Source: Paenibacillus_G elgii_A (GTDB lineage Bacteria > Bacillota > Bacilli > Paenibacillales > NBRC-103111). Taken from it: DNA of 64,000 nucleotides. A model generated the notes under the pieces. That model saw only the letters and a program-made list of their open reading frames with translations. It was not told the origin of the DNA and did no database searches. The translations under genes were made by a program, and so were the position numbers. The DNA is taken from the NCBI GenBank assembly GCA_042219835.1, contig JBHJMN010000011.1, forward strand, positions 1-64,000, written 5' to 3'. Below, piece after piece: positions 35,256-44,648 of the stretch (positions are counted from its first letter, which is position 1; the number at the start of each line of letters is the position of its first letter).

Positions 35256-35762
35256 ATGAACCAATCGTTTCAACTTGGCGATGAATTTTTGAAAGAATCG
35301 ATTTCGGCTTTTGCAGGCATGAAGAAGCTGGCCGATCGAACGATGAGCCAACTGGAGGAAGCGCACTTTTACGAAATGATCGATCCGGAATCCAATTCGC
35401 TGGAAATACTGATCCGCCATATGCACGGAAATATGATGTCGCGCTGGACTGATTTTTTGACGACGGACGGCGAGAAGCCGGACCGCAACCGGGACGGCGA
35501 ATTCGAAGTCAGCCGGCTTCCCCGCGCCGAGCTGCTGCGCCTGTGGGAGGAAGGCTGGGAACTGGTGTTTCAGACACTGCGCTCGCTGACGCCGGATGAT
35601 CTGCTGCGTACCGTCTATATCCGCGGCGAAGCGCACACGGTGCTGAAGGCGATTCAGCGCCAAGTTTCCCATTACGGGTACCATGTCGGGCAGATGGTCT
35701 TTTTGGGCAAGCATCTGACAAGCGACCATTGGCAGACGCTCAGCATTCCCCGCAAGCGGTAG
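35256..35762 (+). CDS. DinB-like protein, DUF1572 type
   Basis: 168 residues, all-helical, with the spaced histidines of the DinB four-helix metal-binding fold: one in the ILIRHMHGN block and the pair in VSHYGYHVGQMVFLGK. DUF1572 proteins are putative metal-dependent transferases, possibly bacillithiol- or mycothiol-linked, with no proven reaction. Two ATG codons stand side by side; the second (35256) has better spacing from GGGAGGA. Single gene before a bidirectional terminator. Confidence 0.83.
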   Translation: MNQSFQLGDEFLKESISAFAGMKKLADRTMSQLEEAHFYEMIDPESNSLEILIRHMHGNMMSRWTDFLTTDGEKPDRNRDGEFEVSRLPRAELLRLWEEGWELVFQTLRSLTPDDLLRTVYIRGEAHTVLKAIQRQVSHYGYHVGQMVFLGKHLTSDHWQTLSIPRKR

Positions 35763-35799
35763 CGGGCGTTCGGGGGATGCAGGAGGTGCGGCGCAGAAC

Positions 35800-35848
35800 A
35801 AAAAACATGCCGGGAGGACGGACGATCCGTCTTGCCGGCATGTTTTTT
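35800..35848. terminator. Bidirectional terminator
   Basis: AAAAAACATGCCGG (35800-35813) with CCGGCATGTTTTTT (35835-35848) around a 21-base loop containing a further small stem. It ends the DinB-like gene and the convergent GH15 gene. Confidence 0.9.
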
Positions 35849-35870
35849 GCTATTACGAAAACGGCCGGGT

Positions 35871-37898
35871 TTACGCTTTGCTGGCGGCCAGCAGCTTTTT
35901 ATATTTCTCCGTGTACTTGACAACAGTCAGTACATAAGTGGAATGCGACCATGTGAGCGGGGCGACCGATACCGGCCCGCCGTCAAACGGGTCGAGCTGC
36001 TCCGGCAAAATGCCGCTTTCCATCGCATGGCTGACGACCCATTCCAGCGTACGCCGCGGCGATTCGAGGTCTTCCGGCGTCTTGGCGCACTCGATCTCCC
36101 ATTCCGCAATCCACAGCGTGCAGATGATCCACGGATTGCCCGGAACGTTATTGATGTCCGACGAGCGTTGGAAGTAATAGTCGTGATGGTAACGAGCCAC
36201 GCCGCCGATGTCCGTTTTGATCGTGAGTCCGGCCCGGTTGGCCTTCATCGTGCTGACGACGCGTGGGTCGTCGGCCGGGAGAACGCCGAATTCGAAAATG
36301 CCGTAAACGCTGCTCTCCAGCGTCTTGTCCTTTACCCAGACTCCGCCGTCCAGCACAAGTCCCCGCACGAAACGCTGCTCCTCTTCGTCCCACAGATGCT
36401 TGAGGATGCCGGACTTGATTTTTTCCGCCGTATGCCGGTAGCGGCTGGACCGCTCTTCGTCCCCGAACAGGCTGCAGAAGTTGGCGGCCGCAATAAGCCC
36501 GCCGTAGACGGCTGACGCGGTGAACGTGAAGATGCCGTACCGCTCCTCCCACAGGTCGTAGCTCGGCTTCGGCAGGCTCAGCTCCTGCTCGATATAGCCG
36601 GCCATAAAGCGCGCCGCGCGGCGGATCAGCGTCCGGTACAGCGATTGCGGCAGTTCGATGATGCCGTGGCGGACGTAGTCCTGCCACAGCGCGAACAGGA
36701 CGAGCCCGGTCTCGTCCTCTTGAATCGGCAGCTGCATGTTGCCGCCGTTGAGGTACGGGTGCCAGCTGGAGCCGACCGTTCCGTCGGGATTGTATTTGTG
36801 ATGTAGGTAACCGTCCGGCGAGAGCGCCTCCGAGCAAAAGTTGAAAAACGGCGTAATCATGCCCTGATAGCCGGCCATGGTCATCGCGTAAGCGATCAGC
36901 GCGCCGTCCCGGGGCCACATATAGCTGTAATGGTCGCGGTTGGACTGCATGATGTCGGAGTCGTTCGCCGCGATGATCGCGCCGTTCACGTCGGTCTGCG
37001 TCCGGACGATCAACAGGCTGTGCTTGTACAGCCGTACACAGGCCTCGCTCAGATTGCCGTAATCGCGTTTCTCCGGCTTGTTGACCCATCGCTGCCAATA
37101 GATTTCCACCCGGTCCAGCAGCTTGCCCGGATGGCTTTCTTTGACGTAGTTGTCGAGCTTCTTCACTTCTTCGAGATTTTTGCCCGCGCTCATCCAGTAA
37201 TAGAGCGTCTCGTCGCTGTTCGGCGGCACATGGAGCCGGAAGCTAACGGTGCTGTCGACCGAGCCCTGCGCGATCGCGTTGCCCATCAAATGGCCGTCCT
37301 CTGCATCGCGCCACGTGCCCTCGGCGTTGTAAAACCGTTTGACGCCCGTCGTGTACTGATATATGCCGTCGGTGCCGGCGAGCCCGTTGAACATGAAGTA
37401 GCGGTCTTTTTTATAATGAAAGACGGTATTGTTTTGGGGGTAATAAGCGGCGGTATCGCCCACCTCGGTCTCGTTAATGACGAGGTCCTGATTGAAGAAC
37501 ATGCGCACATCGCGCACGGTATCCCAATGATTGTGGACGCGTACGCGTTTCAGATACACGTCCTCGCGCTGGTGCACGCCGTCATTGATAAGCAAAGTAA
37601 TCCCGAGATGGTAATGGGAGGCGCGAACTTCGGTTACCAGAGAGTCTTTGATATACGAAAGCTCGAACTTCCATTCCGGATCGGCCAGCCAAGTAAAAGC
37701 CCCGTCCACCCAAAGGCCGATGCGGCATTGATAGCCGCCGACATGGTTAAGCTGCCCGACGTAAGGATAATACAAATCGCGCATATACGTATTACGGTCC
37801 AGGTTGATCAAAAACTTGCCGTTTCCGATGACTAAGTGCCTAGGCAATCTACCCACACCCTTCTCGTTCCAGTATGCTTGCTTTCTCTTAAGATACAT
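35871..37898 (-). CDS. Glycoside hydrolase family 15 protein (glucoamylase-like)
   Basis: About 675 residues, no signal peptide, so cytoplasmic. An N-terminal beta-sandwich (to about 270) precedes the alpha/alpha barrel with SYMWPRDGALIAYAM, the acid Glu region DLWEERYGIFTFTASAVYGG and a late LPEQLDPFDGGPVSVAPLTWSH. This is the bacterial/archaeal glucoamylase-dextranase-trehalase clade of GH15. The ATG used has no good ribosome binding site; a TTG at codon 18, after GAAGGGTG, would start nearer the conserved PRHLVIGNGK. Last gene of a minus-strand alpha-glucan type cluster; it may trim or recycle the polymer. Exact substrate (glucan, trehalose) unknown. Confidence 0.87.
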   Translation of the reverse strand: MYLKRKQAYWNEKGVGRLPRHLVIGNGKFLINLDRNTYMRDLYYPYVGQLNHVGGYQCRIGLWVDGAFTWLADPEWKFELSYIKDSLVTEVRASHYHLGITLLINDGVHQREDVYLKRVRVHNHWDTVRDVRMFFNQDLVINETEVGDTAAYYPQNNTVFHYKKDRYFMFNGLAGTDGIYQYTTGVKRFYNAEGTWRDAEDGHLMGNAIAQGSVDSTVSFRLHVPPNSDETLYYWMSAGKNLEEVKKLDNYVKESHPGKLLDRVEIYWQRWVNKPEKRDYGNLSEACVRLYKHSLLIVRTQTDVNGAIIAANDSDIMQSNRDHYSYMWPRDGALIAYAMTMAGYQGMITPFFNFCSEALSPDGYLHHKYNPDGTVGSSWHPYLNGGNMQLPIQEDETGLVLFALWQDYVRHGIIELPQSLYRTLIRRAARFMAGYIEQELSLPKPSYDLWEERYGIFTFTASAVYGGLIAAANFCSLFGDEERSSRYRHTAEKIKSGILKHLWDEEEQRFVRGLVLDGGVWVKDKTLESSVYGIFEFGVLPADDPRVVSTMKANRAGLTIKTDIGGVARYHHDYYFQRSSDINNVPGNPWIICTLWIAEWEIECAKTPEDLESPRRTLEWVVSHAMESGILPEQLDPFDGGPVSVAPLTWSHSTYVLTVVKYTEKYKKLLAASKA

Positions 37899-38007
37899 TT
37901 TTGTACCATGCCGGTCAATCCGTGAAAAGGAATGAAAACGGCTGCCGGCGGCATGTTTTCTTCAAAATGTCGGCTTCAGGGCGGGGAAGAGGCAAAGCCC
38001 GGCGGCC

Positions 38008-38220
38008 TCAGGCTTGCGGAGGGCACCAGGCTTTGTCGGATGTCATTTGCATGAGCAAATCGTATGGATTGGGAGATTGGAGCAGCCGCTGGTAATGCTC
38101 GGGCAGGACATCGCAGCACGTGTGGGTATGACCCGTATGGTATTGAATGTGCATCTGCGAAGCTTGGTCGTCATACCGGACAAAAGCAATCTGCTTCGAG
38201 CCGATCGGAATGAGCTTCAT
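38008..38220 (-). CDS. Small hypothetical protein, KTSC-like
   Basis: 70 residues from an ATG with AAGGAAGG about nine bases upstream (the frame is open to 38265 without support). The pattern of a strand with FVRYDDQASQMHIQYHTG and then a helix HYQRLLQSPNPYDLLMQ resembles the small KTSC domain, but the Lys-Thr-Ser-Cys motif itself is absent. Function unknown. It lies between the GH15 and nucleotidyltransferase genes on the same strand. Confidence 0.6.
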   Translation of the reverse strand: MKLIPIGSKQIAFVRYDDQASQMHIQYHTGHTHTCCDVLPEHYQRLLQSPNPYDLLMQMTSDKAWCPPQA

Positions 38221-38289
38221 ACGATCATCCTTCCTTTGGGAAGTCCGGTAAAACGGACTTTTCAATTGGGCATTACTTTATGCTTATGC

Positions 38290-40686
38290 TCACTGCATCA
38301 GGTTTAGAATCTGTTCGCGGTATTCGTGAACGAGCGACAGCGCATGCTCGTCGTGCAGCCCTTGGGCGACGACGCTGAAGGCCGGATCGTCCGAATCGGG
38401 AAGCAGCAGCACCCATCCGCCGTCGTGGTGCACTTTGATGCCGTCGATAAGCTCGACCGGCCGTCCCTTTGTTTCCTGCAGCATCCGGCGCATGATTTCG
38501 CCTTTGCGGTCCCACGGGCAGTCGATCCGCTCGCGCCGGACGTACACGCTCGGCAGGAGCCGCAGCAGCTCGTCAAGCGGCAAGCCGCTGCGGTGCATAT
38601 TGCGCACGATGAGCCCGGTTGCGAACAGGCCGTCAAACAGCGGATGCAGCGCAAGGTTTGCCGAAACCTCCATGATGCTGCGAATCTGCTGCTTCGTGCG
38701 CACGATCCGGGCGCCGAGCCCTTCCGCCAAGCTTTCGAGCAGGTGAGGCGCGCTCACGGGGGCGCCGATGACGGCGGATTTGAAGCTGTGAAAAAACGAA
38801 ACGTATTGCAGCAGCATCAGATGGTCGCCGGTCACCGTCTCGCCCCCGGACGTGACGAGCGACATGCCGCGGGCGTCGTCGTCGAGCCACAAGCCCAGGT
38901 CGGCCGACAGCGCGCGGACATGGTCCGCCAGCTGTCCGCGCTGCGCTTCGGCCGGCAAATGCACGGCCTCGCAGCCGAGCGCATCGAGCATCGGCCGCAG
39001 CAGCGCGAAGACAGCCGGGCGCGTGCAGACGACGGCGCGCAGCGGCAGGGCGCTTTCGCCTGCCATCGCCGTGAAGGCGAGCAGGGCCCCGAGATACGAC
39101 GCCGTCATCGTCTCGTCCGTCCGATAGCTTCCGGGCGATTCCGCCGGGGCCCGGCCATAATCCTCCTGCCGGAAGCCGTTCTCGACCTTGCGCTCCGCCG
39201 CTTTGTCGATGGGCAGGCCCTGCCCGTCGTAGCATTCGAGGCAGCCGAGCCTGTCGGCGCCGAGCTGCACGTGGATGCCCCCGGCGCTTTGCAGCTCGCG
39301 GACGGCGAAGCGGGCCACCGGCGGCAGCACGTCGCCGAGATCGACCACGTCGACGCCGACCGATTGCAGGCCGGCGGCCACGGTGCGCTTGATCAGCCGC
39401 GCGAATTCGTGCGGCGCAGAGCTGACGGCGAGCCGCTTCCCGGCAGCGAGCGCGGAGCCGTAGGCGGTGGCGAAGCGGGCGGCGAACTCCGGCGTCAGAT
39501 CGAGGTTGGGCGCGCCGCTGACGCCGTAGGCGCTGTACAGCGGTCTGCCCAAGTGCTCGCCCCAAATGAACGAGGAGGTCAGCCGCGTATTTTCGCGGAT
39601 TTGCTTCTTCGGCCATATCTTCACGTGAGGCTCGACAACGGCTTTCGGGCCGATGACGCAGTGGCTCCCGACGACGCTACCGTCGGCGAAGCGCGCGCTT
39701 TCCTTGCAGAAGATCCGGCTTCCCAGCGTCGAGCCGAGCAGCTCGTTCCGTTCGGCGATATGGTTATGATCCCATAGGATCGTCCGGCCCAGCACGCTGC
39801 CTGCGGACAGCACGTTGCCCTGCCCGACGATGCTGTACTCACCGATCTCCACGCCTTTCCCGATCCGGCAGCCGTCGCCGATAAACGCCGGCCCGATCCA
39901 TTTGACGTCCGGAGCGGCAGTGATGTTCTCGCCGACGTAAATGCCGGGCCGCAGCTCGGTGCCGCGGATGCGCACGTTCGCCTTGCGGTCGAGCATGTCG
40001 AACTGCGTCTGCCGGTACTGCTCCAGCGTGCCGATATCCGACCAGTAGCCGTCTGCGACATAGCCGTACAGCGGTTTTCCGTCGGAGAGGAGGCCCGGGA
40101 ACAACTGCTGGCTGAAATCGTACGCGATGCCGGAATCGAAGCGGTCCAGCACCTCGGGCTCGAGAATATAGATGCCCGTATTGACCGTGTCGCTGAACAC
40201 CTCGCTCCAGCTCGGCTTTTCGAGGAAGCGAACGATGCGCCCGCCGTCGTCGGTCATCACGACGCCGTATTCGAGCGGATGCTTGGCCCGGGTGAGCACA
40301 AGCGTGGCGAGCGAACGCTTCTCTTGATGAAAACGGATCGCCTGGGTCAGATCAAAATCGGTCAGCGCATCGCCGCTGATGACAACGAACGGCTCGTCCA
40401 GAAACGGGGCGGCATGCTTGACGCTGCCGGCGGTGCCGAGCGGCACTGTTTCTTCAAAATAATGCAAGCGAACGCCGTGTCGGCTTCCGTCCCCGAAATA
40501 ATCGCGTATAACGTCGGGCAAATATTGGATCGTAACGCCAATGTCTGTGATCCCGTGCGCCGCCAGCAGCTCGATGATGTATTCCATGCAGGGGCGACCG
40601 GCAAGCGGAACCATCGGCTTCGGGAGATGACATGTTAACGGGCGAAGCCTCGTCCCCTTGCCTCCGGCCATAATGACGGCTTTCAT
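38290..40686 (-). CDS. Sugar-phosphate nucleotidyltransferase fused to degenerate phosphohexomutase
   Basis: 798 residues. Residues 1-235 are a nucleotidyltransferase with MAGGKGTRLRPLT and the Asp of VISGDALTDFD; 250-350 form a left-handed beta-helix (GENITAAPDVKWIGPAFIGDG and repeats); 375-798 match the phosphoglucomutase/phosphomannomutase fold. In the mutase part the phospho-Ser loop (usually ASHNP) is replaced by GADRLG, and the metal loop DGDxDR by DDDARG, so this half looks inactive. Start at the ATG with GGAGGGATGTGT upstream. Often annotated mannose-1-phosphate guanylyltransferase, but the cluster (GH57-GT, DUF4912, GH15) suggests glucose-1-phosphate and alpha-glucan. Donor nucleotide unknown. 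Confidence 0.85.
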   Translation of the reverse strand: MKAVIMAGGKGTRLRPLTCHLPKPMVPLAGRPCMEYIIELLAAHGITDIGVTIQYLPDVIRDYFGDGSRHGVRLHYFEETVPLGTAGSVKHAAPFLDEPFVVISGDALTDFDLTQAIRFHQEKRSLATLVLTRAKHPLEYGVVMTDDGGRIVRFLEKPSWSEVFSDTVNTGIYILEPEVLDRFDSGIAYDFSQQLFPGLLSDGKPLYGYVADGYWSDIGTLEQYRQTQFDMLDRKANVRIRGTELRPGIYVGENITAAPDVKWIGPAFIGDGCRIGKGVEIGEYSIVGQGNVLSAGSVLGRTILWDHNHIAERNELLGSTLGSRIFCKESARFADGSVVGSHCVIGPKAVVEPHVKIWPKKQIRENTRLTSSFIWGEHLGRPLYSAYGVSGAPNLDLTPEFAARFATAYGSALAAGKRLAVSSAPHEFARLIKRTVAAGLQSVGVDVVDLGDVLPPVARFAVRELQSAGGIHVQLGADRLGCLECYDGQGLPIDKAAERKVENGFRQEDYGRAPAESPGSYRTDETMTASYLGALLAFTAMAGESALPLRAVVCTRPAVFALLRPMLDALGCEAVHLPAEAQRGQLADHVRALSADLGLWLDDDARGMSLVTSGGETVTGDHLMLLQYVSFFHSFKSAVIGAPVSAPHLLESLAEGLGARIVRTKQQIRSIMEVSANLALHPLFDGLFATGLIVRNMHRSGLPLDELLRLLPSVYVRRERIDCPWDRKGEIMRRMLQETKGRPVELIDGIKVHHDGGWVLLLPDSDDPAFSVVAQGLHDEHALSLVHEYREQILNLMQ

Positions 40687-40743
40687 ACACATCCCTCCTT
40701 GCGACGATCTATCGTGCTGCGAATCTCCGGAGGGCCGCCTCTG

Positions 40744-43653
40744 TCACGAGCCGATGCCGGATGCCGGAGGCTTGCGCGAGCGAATCCGCTCCTGATACTG
40801 CTCCGCTACGGCGCCTGCAATGCGTTCCAGAGCATACTGCCACTCCAGCTTAAGCCGCGCCCGCTCCGCCATGCTTCGCCCGAGCTCCGGCTGCCGCAGC
40901 AGGTCGCCGACATGCCAGGCGAGCGACTCGACATGGCCGGGCAGCGCTTTGTACCCGTCGACGCCGTGCTCCGCCAGCTCGGCGAGTCCGCCGGTATCGG
41001 ACAAGACGACGGGGCATCCGTGCTTCATCGCCTCCAGAGCGACGATGCCGAACGGCTCATACAGGCTCGGGATGACGCACACGTCGGCCGCGCGGTAGAG
41101 CCCCGCCTTCGTCCTGTCGTCAATGAACCCGGTGAAGCGCACGTGGTCCCCGAGGTGGGCGGACTGCCGCTTCAGCTCGTCCTCCATCGGCCCGGAGCCG
41201 CCGATGAACAGCACGGTGTCCGGTGCGCCCGACAGAATGCTTGGCATCGCGTGGAGCAGCGTCTGCACGCCCTTCTCGAAGACGAGCCTGCCGACGAAAA
41301 CAAGCACCCGCCGCCCTTGAACATTGAACCAGCGCTTGGCGTCTTCCTGCGAATTGGCCGGGCCTCGGGCCGGCTTCTCCAGCTTTACGCCATTCGGGAA
41401 CACGAGTATTTTGTCGTCCGCTTGCTGGAACAAGTCCTGCACTTCCCGTTTCATCGCATGGCTGCAGACGAATACGCATTCCGAATCGTAGGTGAGCCGC
41501 CATTCGAGCCGATGAATCCGGTTCGACAGGTCGGTATTCATCCGTCCGTGATTCCGCCCCCATTCGGTGGCATGAATCGTGCAGACGAGCGGAAGGCCGT
41601 AGCTCATCTTCAGCTCGCGCGCCGTATGGTACACCATCCAATCATGAGCATGCAGCAGATCAATGCGCCCGCCGTTTTCCTTATAACGGACAAGATGATC
41701 CGTGAAGGCCAGATTCATCTCGAAGGTCCAATCGTAAAAGTCCGTGTCGCCGGAATGCTGCACCGGAACGCGGTGCACGTACACGCCGTCGCGCTTCTCG
41801 AAGAACGGCGCGCCGTCGTGCGCGCTCGTCACCACATGAACGATCTCTCCTTGCGCGGCGAGCGCCTCGGACAGGTCGGCCACGGCGCGGGACAGCCCGC
41901 CGACCGTTTTGGGCGGATACTCCCAAGCGAGCATGAACACGTTCGGGCCATGCTTTGTTTCCTCCACAATTTGCTGGAAATGCTCCGCATCCGGCAGCAG
42001 CGGAACCGGCGACGCCCGGTGAATGGAAACGTAATCCCGGTAATCGATCCCGGGAAAGCAGTTGTCTTTCGCTTCCAGCTCCGCAACGAACGATTCGTTG
42101 ACCGCCTGCGCCTCGATTTGTTCGCACAGCAGCCGGAAGCAGCCGAGATGGTCCTTCGTTCGGCGGCAGGCGTAATCAACGACCGTCTGCGAATCCATAA
42201 TGAACGCCCAGTCGCTGCTTTGCGCCAGCATCAGCTCGCGGGCTGCCTGATTCAGCGCGCGTTTCAGGAGTCTTTCACCTTCCTCCAAATGCTCGTGCTT
42301 CGTGGCAAGCCGGATCATCCGCAGCTCCGCTTCGTGCAGGTGGCGGTAAATCCAATCGTTGTTCCCCTGCAGCCATACCTCTGCCGAAGCCCCTCGGCCC
42401 CAGCTGGACTCGTTCACTTTGCCCGTATCGGCGACGGGGTACTCCCGCAAATATTCCGAAGGCGTCATCATCCGCAGCTCGAACGGATCGTAAAACAGCT
42501 TGCGGCACAGCATCTCGATCCACAGCGGCCCTTCGTACCACCAATGGCCGAACAGCTCGGCGTCGTAGGGCGAGACGATGATCGGCTTGCGGTCCAAATG
42601 ATGGCGCCAATGCTCCGCCTGCTTTTGCCGGTTGAACAGAAAATTCCCCGCATGCTCGGCGGCCTTGCTCCTTGCCCATTCCGGGTTGTACGGCTCGCGG
42701 TGTCCGTCTTTGCCGGTGATCCGGTAATATTTGATGCCCGTATTGACCCGCTCGTGCGTCGGCAGTACGTACGGACGAATATGCTCCCACTCCGCCAAAT
42801 CGTGCCAGCCCAGGTCCCAGCCGATATCCCGGTAATATTCCCGGTAGTCGTAGTCGCCCGGATATCCGTTCTCGGCGCTCCATACCTGCTGCGACGATTC
42901 GGGATCGCGCGGGAACGCCGTGACGCCGTAGGGCGTCATGAGCGGTGCGTACAGCTCGCGGTTCGGGCGCGGCGTAGCATAGGCGACCGCCGTTGAATCG
43001 ACAAAAAAATAATCGATTCCGCACGATTTCAGCACCCGGTCCACCCCGGGGGTAAAGCCGCATTCGGGCAGCCAAATGCCGCGCGGCGGACGGCCGAAAT
43101 GCCGTTCGTAATCGCGGACGGCCGTGAGAATCTGGGTGCGGATCGCCTCTTCGGTTCGCATCAGCGGCAAGAAGCCGTGGGTCGCGGCGCAGGTGACGAT
43201 TTCGAGCATGCCGAGATCCTGGTAATGCTTAAAGCGGGTCACGATGTCACGGCCGCAAGCCTCGTAAAGCCGGCTCAGCTCGCGGAACCGCTTGGCATAC
43301 ATGCGGGCCAGCGGCTCGAAGCGCTCGTCGCCCCGAAGCCGGACGATTTCCTGATCGGCCAGCCGGATCAGCTTGGCCAGATGTGTCGCGTAGCGCTCCT
43401 GCATCAGCGGGTCCGTACACAGCGCCAGCAGCGTGGGTGTCATCGAGAAGGTGAGCCTGAACTCGATCCCTTCCGCTGCCAATCGGTCAAACAGGTCGAT
43501 GAAGGGAAGGTAGGTTTCCGTCATCGCCTCGTAAAACCAGCGCTCCTCCATATAGTCGTCGCGATCGTAATGCCGGATATAGGGCAAATGGGCGTGAAGA
43601 ACCAAAGCCAGGTAGCCCTTCGGGTCCGGCTTCGGCTTGCCTCGGTTGAGCAT
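40744..43653 (-). CDS. GH57 branching enzyme-like domain fused to GT4/GT5-type glycosyltransferase
   Basis: 969 residues in two enzymes. The N-terminal 555 residues are a GH57/DUF1957-type 1,4-alpha-glucan branching enzyme with nucleophile E197 in WLPECGF and acid/base D364 in SPYDAELFGHWW. From about 565 a GT-B glycosyltransferase follows (FMLAWEYPPKTVGGLSRAV, HAHDWMVYHTA, and the donor site SLYEPFGIVALEAMKHG), like glycogen synthases of the GT4/GT5 type. One chain could therefore both elongate and branch an alpha-glucan in the cytoplasm. It lies between the DUF4912 gene and the nucleotidyltransferase gene with short gaps, so one operon is likely. No truncation seen. Confidence 0.9.
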   Translation of the reverse strand: MLNRGKPKPDPKGYLALVLHAHLPYIRHYDRDDYMEERWFYEAMTETYLPFIDLFDRLAAEGIEFRLTFSMTPTLLALCTDPLMQERYATHLAKLIRLADQEIVRLRGDERFEPLARMYAKRFRELSRLYEACGRDIVTRFKHYQDLGMLEIVTCAATHGFLPLMRTEEAIRTQILTAVRDYERHFGRPPRGIWLPECGFTPGVDRVLKSCGIDYFFVDSTAVAYATPRPNRELYAPLMTPYGVTAFPRDPESSQQVWSAENGYPGDYDYREYYRDIGWDLGWHDLAEWEHIRPYVLPTHERVNTGIKYYRITGKDGHREPYNPEWARSKAAEHAGNFLFNRQKQAEHWRHHLDRKPIIVSPYDAELFGHWWYEGPLWIEMLCRKLFYDPFELRMMTPSEYLREYPVADTGKVNESSWGRGASAEVWLQGNNDWIYRHLHEAELRMIRLATKHEHLEEGERLLKRALNQAARELMLAQSSDWAFIMDSQTVVDYACRRTKDHLGCFRLLCEQIEAQAVNESFVAELEAKDNCFPGIDYRDYVSIHRASPVPLLPDAEHFQQIVEETKHGPNVFMLAWEYPPKTVGGLSRAVADLSEALAAQGEIVHVVTSAHDGAPFFEKRDGVYVHRVPVQHSGDTDFYDWTFEMNLAFTDHLVRYKENGGRIDLLHAHDWMVYHTARELKMSYGLPLVCTIHATEWGRNHGRMNTDLSNRIHRLEWRLTYDSECVFVCSHAMKREVQDLFQQADDKILVFPNGVKLEKPARGPANSQEDAKRWFNVQGRRVLVFVGRLVFEKGVQTLLHAMPSILSGAPDTVLFIGGSGPMEDELKRQSAHLGDHVRFTGFIDDRTKAGLYRAADVCVIPSLYEPFGIVALEAMKHGCPVVLSDTGGLAELAEHGVDGYKALPGHVESLAWHVGDLLRQPELGRSMAERARLKLEWQYALERIAGAVAEQYQERIRSRKPPASGIGS

Positions 43654-43665
43654 AAACGAAGAACC

Positions 43666-44175
43666 TCATTTCAACCAGCTGTGGTAAGCGCTGAAATTCT
43701 CAAAATCATACGGTCGTATACGCGCGGGAGTCTTGCCGGACTCCTGTGCCTCCGGTACGGTAGGCTGCAGCGGAGCGCCCCACGGAGCGGCGCTGTCCCG
43801 CGGCGTCCGGACGGCGCCGGACCGCAGCAGCGGCACGAACTGCCGCCGGATCGTATAAACGCCGAAATCGACGGTCCATACGGTATCGGCCGAAACCCCG
43901 TAAATGTACCAGCGGTCGGCCTCCGGCGTCGTCTCGATATCGAAGTGGCGGTGCGCGTTGTTTCCGTTAAAGTACACGCCGGTGACGTCGTATACTCGCA
44001 GCACCTTCGGCAGCACGCCCCAGTCGCACTCAAAATGCTGGGAGCACAGCCAGCGCTTGCGGTTGCCGACTTCCCAATAAACGAACAGCGTGTGGGCATC
44101 TCTGACCATCAGATGCAGCAGATCCTTCTCGTAGCGATCCGGCAGCTCGAAGCCGGACGTCGGAATAGACCGCAC
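43666..44175 (-). CDS. DUF4912 protein
   Basis: 169 residues. The core LHLMVRDAHTLFVYWEV, RVYDVTGVYF and RWYIYGVSADTVW is the DUF4912 domain, a carbohydrate-binding-like fold often next to GH57 genes. The frame opens at a TTG at 44223 and an ATG at 44214, but neither has a ribosome binding site; GTG at 44175 has AAGGAGG eight bases upstream and is chosen. First gene of the glucan cluster, 12 bases before the GH57-GT fusion. A glucan-binding or scaffolding role is inferred. Confidence 0.82.
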   Translation of the reverse strand: MRSIPTSGFELPDRYEKDLLHLMVRDAHTLFVYWEVGNRKRWLCSQHFECDWGVLPKVLRVYDVTGVYFNGNNAHRHFDIETTPEADRWYIYGVSADTVWTVDFGVYTIRRQFVPLLRSGAVRTPRDSAAPWGAPLQPTVPEAQESGKTPARIRPYDFENFSAYHSWLK

Positions 44176-44415
44176 GGCAAAGTCCTCCTTGGAAACGAAC
44201 TTTATCTTTAACATAATTTGCAAAGCGCAGCTAATTTATGCACGCAGGAAGCGAGGGTCGACCTGCCGTTTCCAGGAAGGAAACATTTAACTAAGCATCC
44301 GCAGGGCGAAAAAAGAGGATTTTTGGCGCTCTTGGTCGAATAGTTAAGGGATAGCGGTACGGGTCTTTTTTTCGTTGATAAGAATGGATAAGCTTTTTGC
44401 AGCCTACAGCTACGC

Positions 44416-44562
44416 ATGAACGATCGACAATTCGCTTACGTCAATATAAAGCAAGAAGATTATGCGGCTTGGGACGCGCAAGCATCGAGAAACCTTTTAC
44501 AGGAAAATAACGTCAATATAGTTGGAATCGTTCCGGGAGACCTCTTGAGCCGATTCGACTAA
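44416..44562 (+). CDS. Possible 48-codon open frame in a 430-bp gap
   Basis: An ATG frame reading MNDRQFAYVNIKQEDY and ending VGIVPGDLLSRFD looks more protein-like than random, but it has no ribosome binding site and no recognised family. The rest of the gap (44224-44648) is the divergent control region between the DUF4912 gene and the next plus-strand gene, with nothing identified. Could be a gene remnant. Confidence 0.25.
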   Translation: MNDRQFAYVNIKQEDYAAWDAQASRNLLQENNVNIVGIVPGDLLSRFD

Positions 44563-44648
44563 CGGTTTTTCCTGCGTGAAACGCTTTTCGATCTAGTTTG
44601 CAGTCATAGCCGTCATAGATTCATAGTGGAAACAGGGGGACGAGGACG

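Noticed and set aside
38326..39777. 483-codon antisense frame across the nucleotidyltransferase/mutase gene, and a similar 765-codon frame at 40699-42996
   Set aside because: Same cause: strong GC third-position bias in the genuine minus-strand genes; the translated products are Arg/Ala-rich and unlike any protein family.
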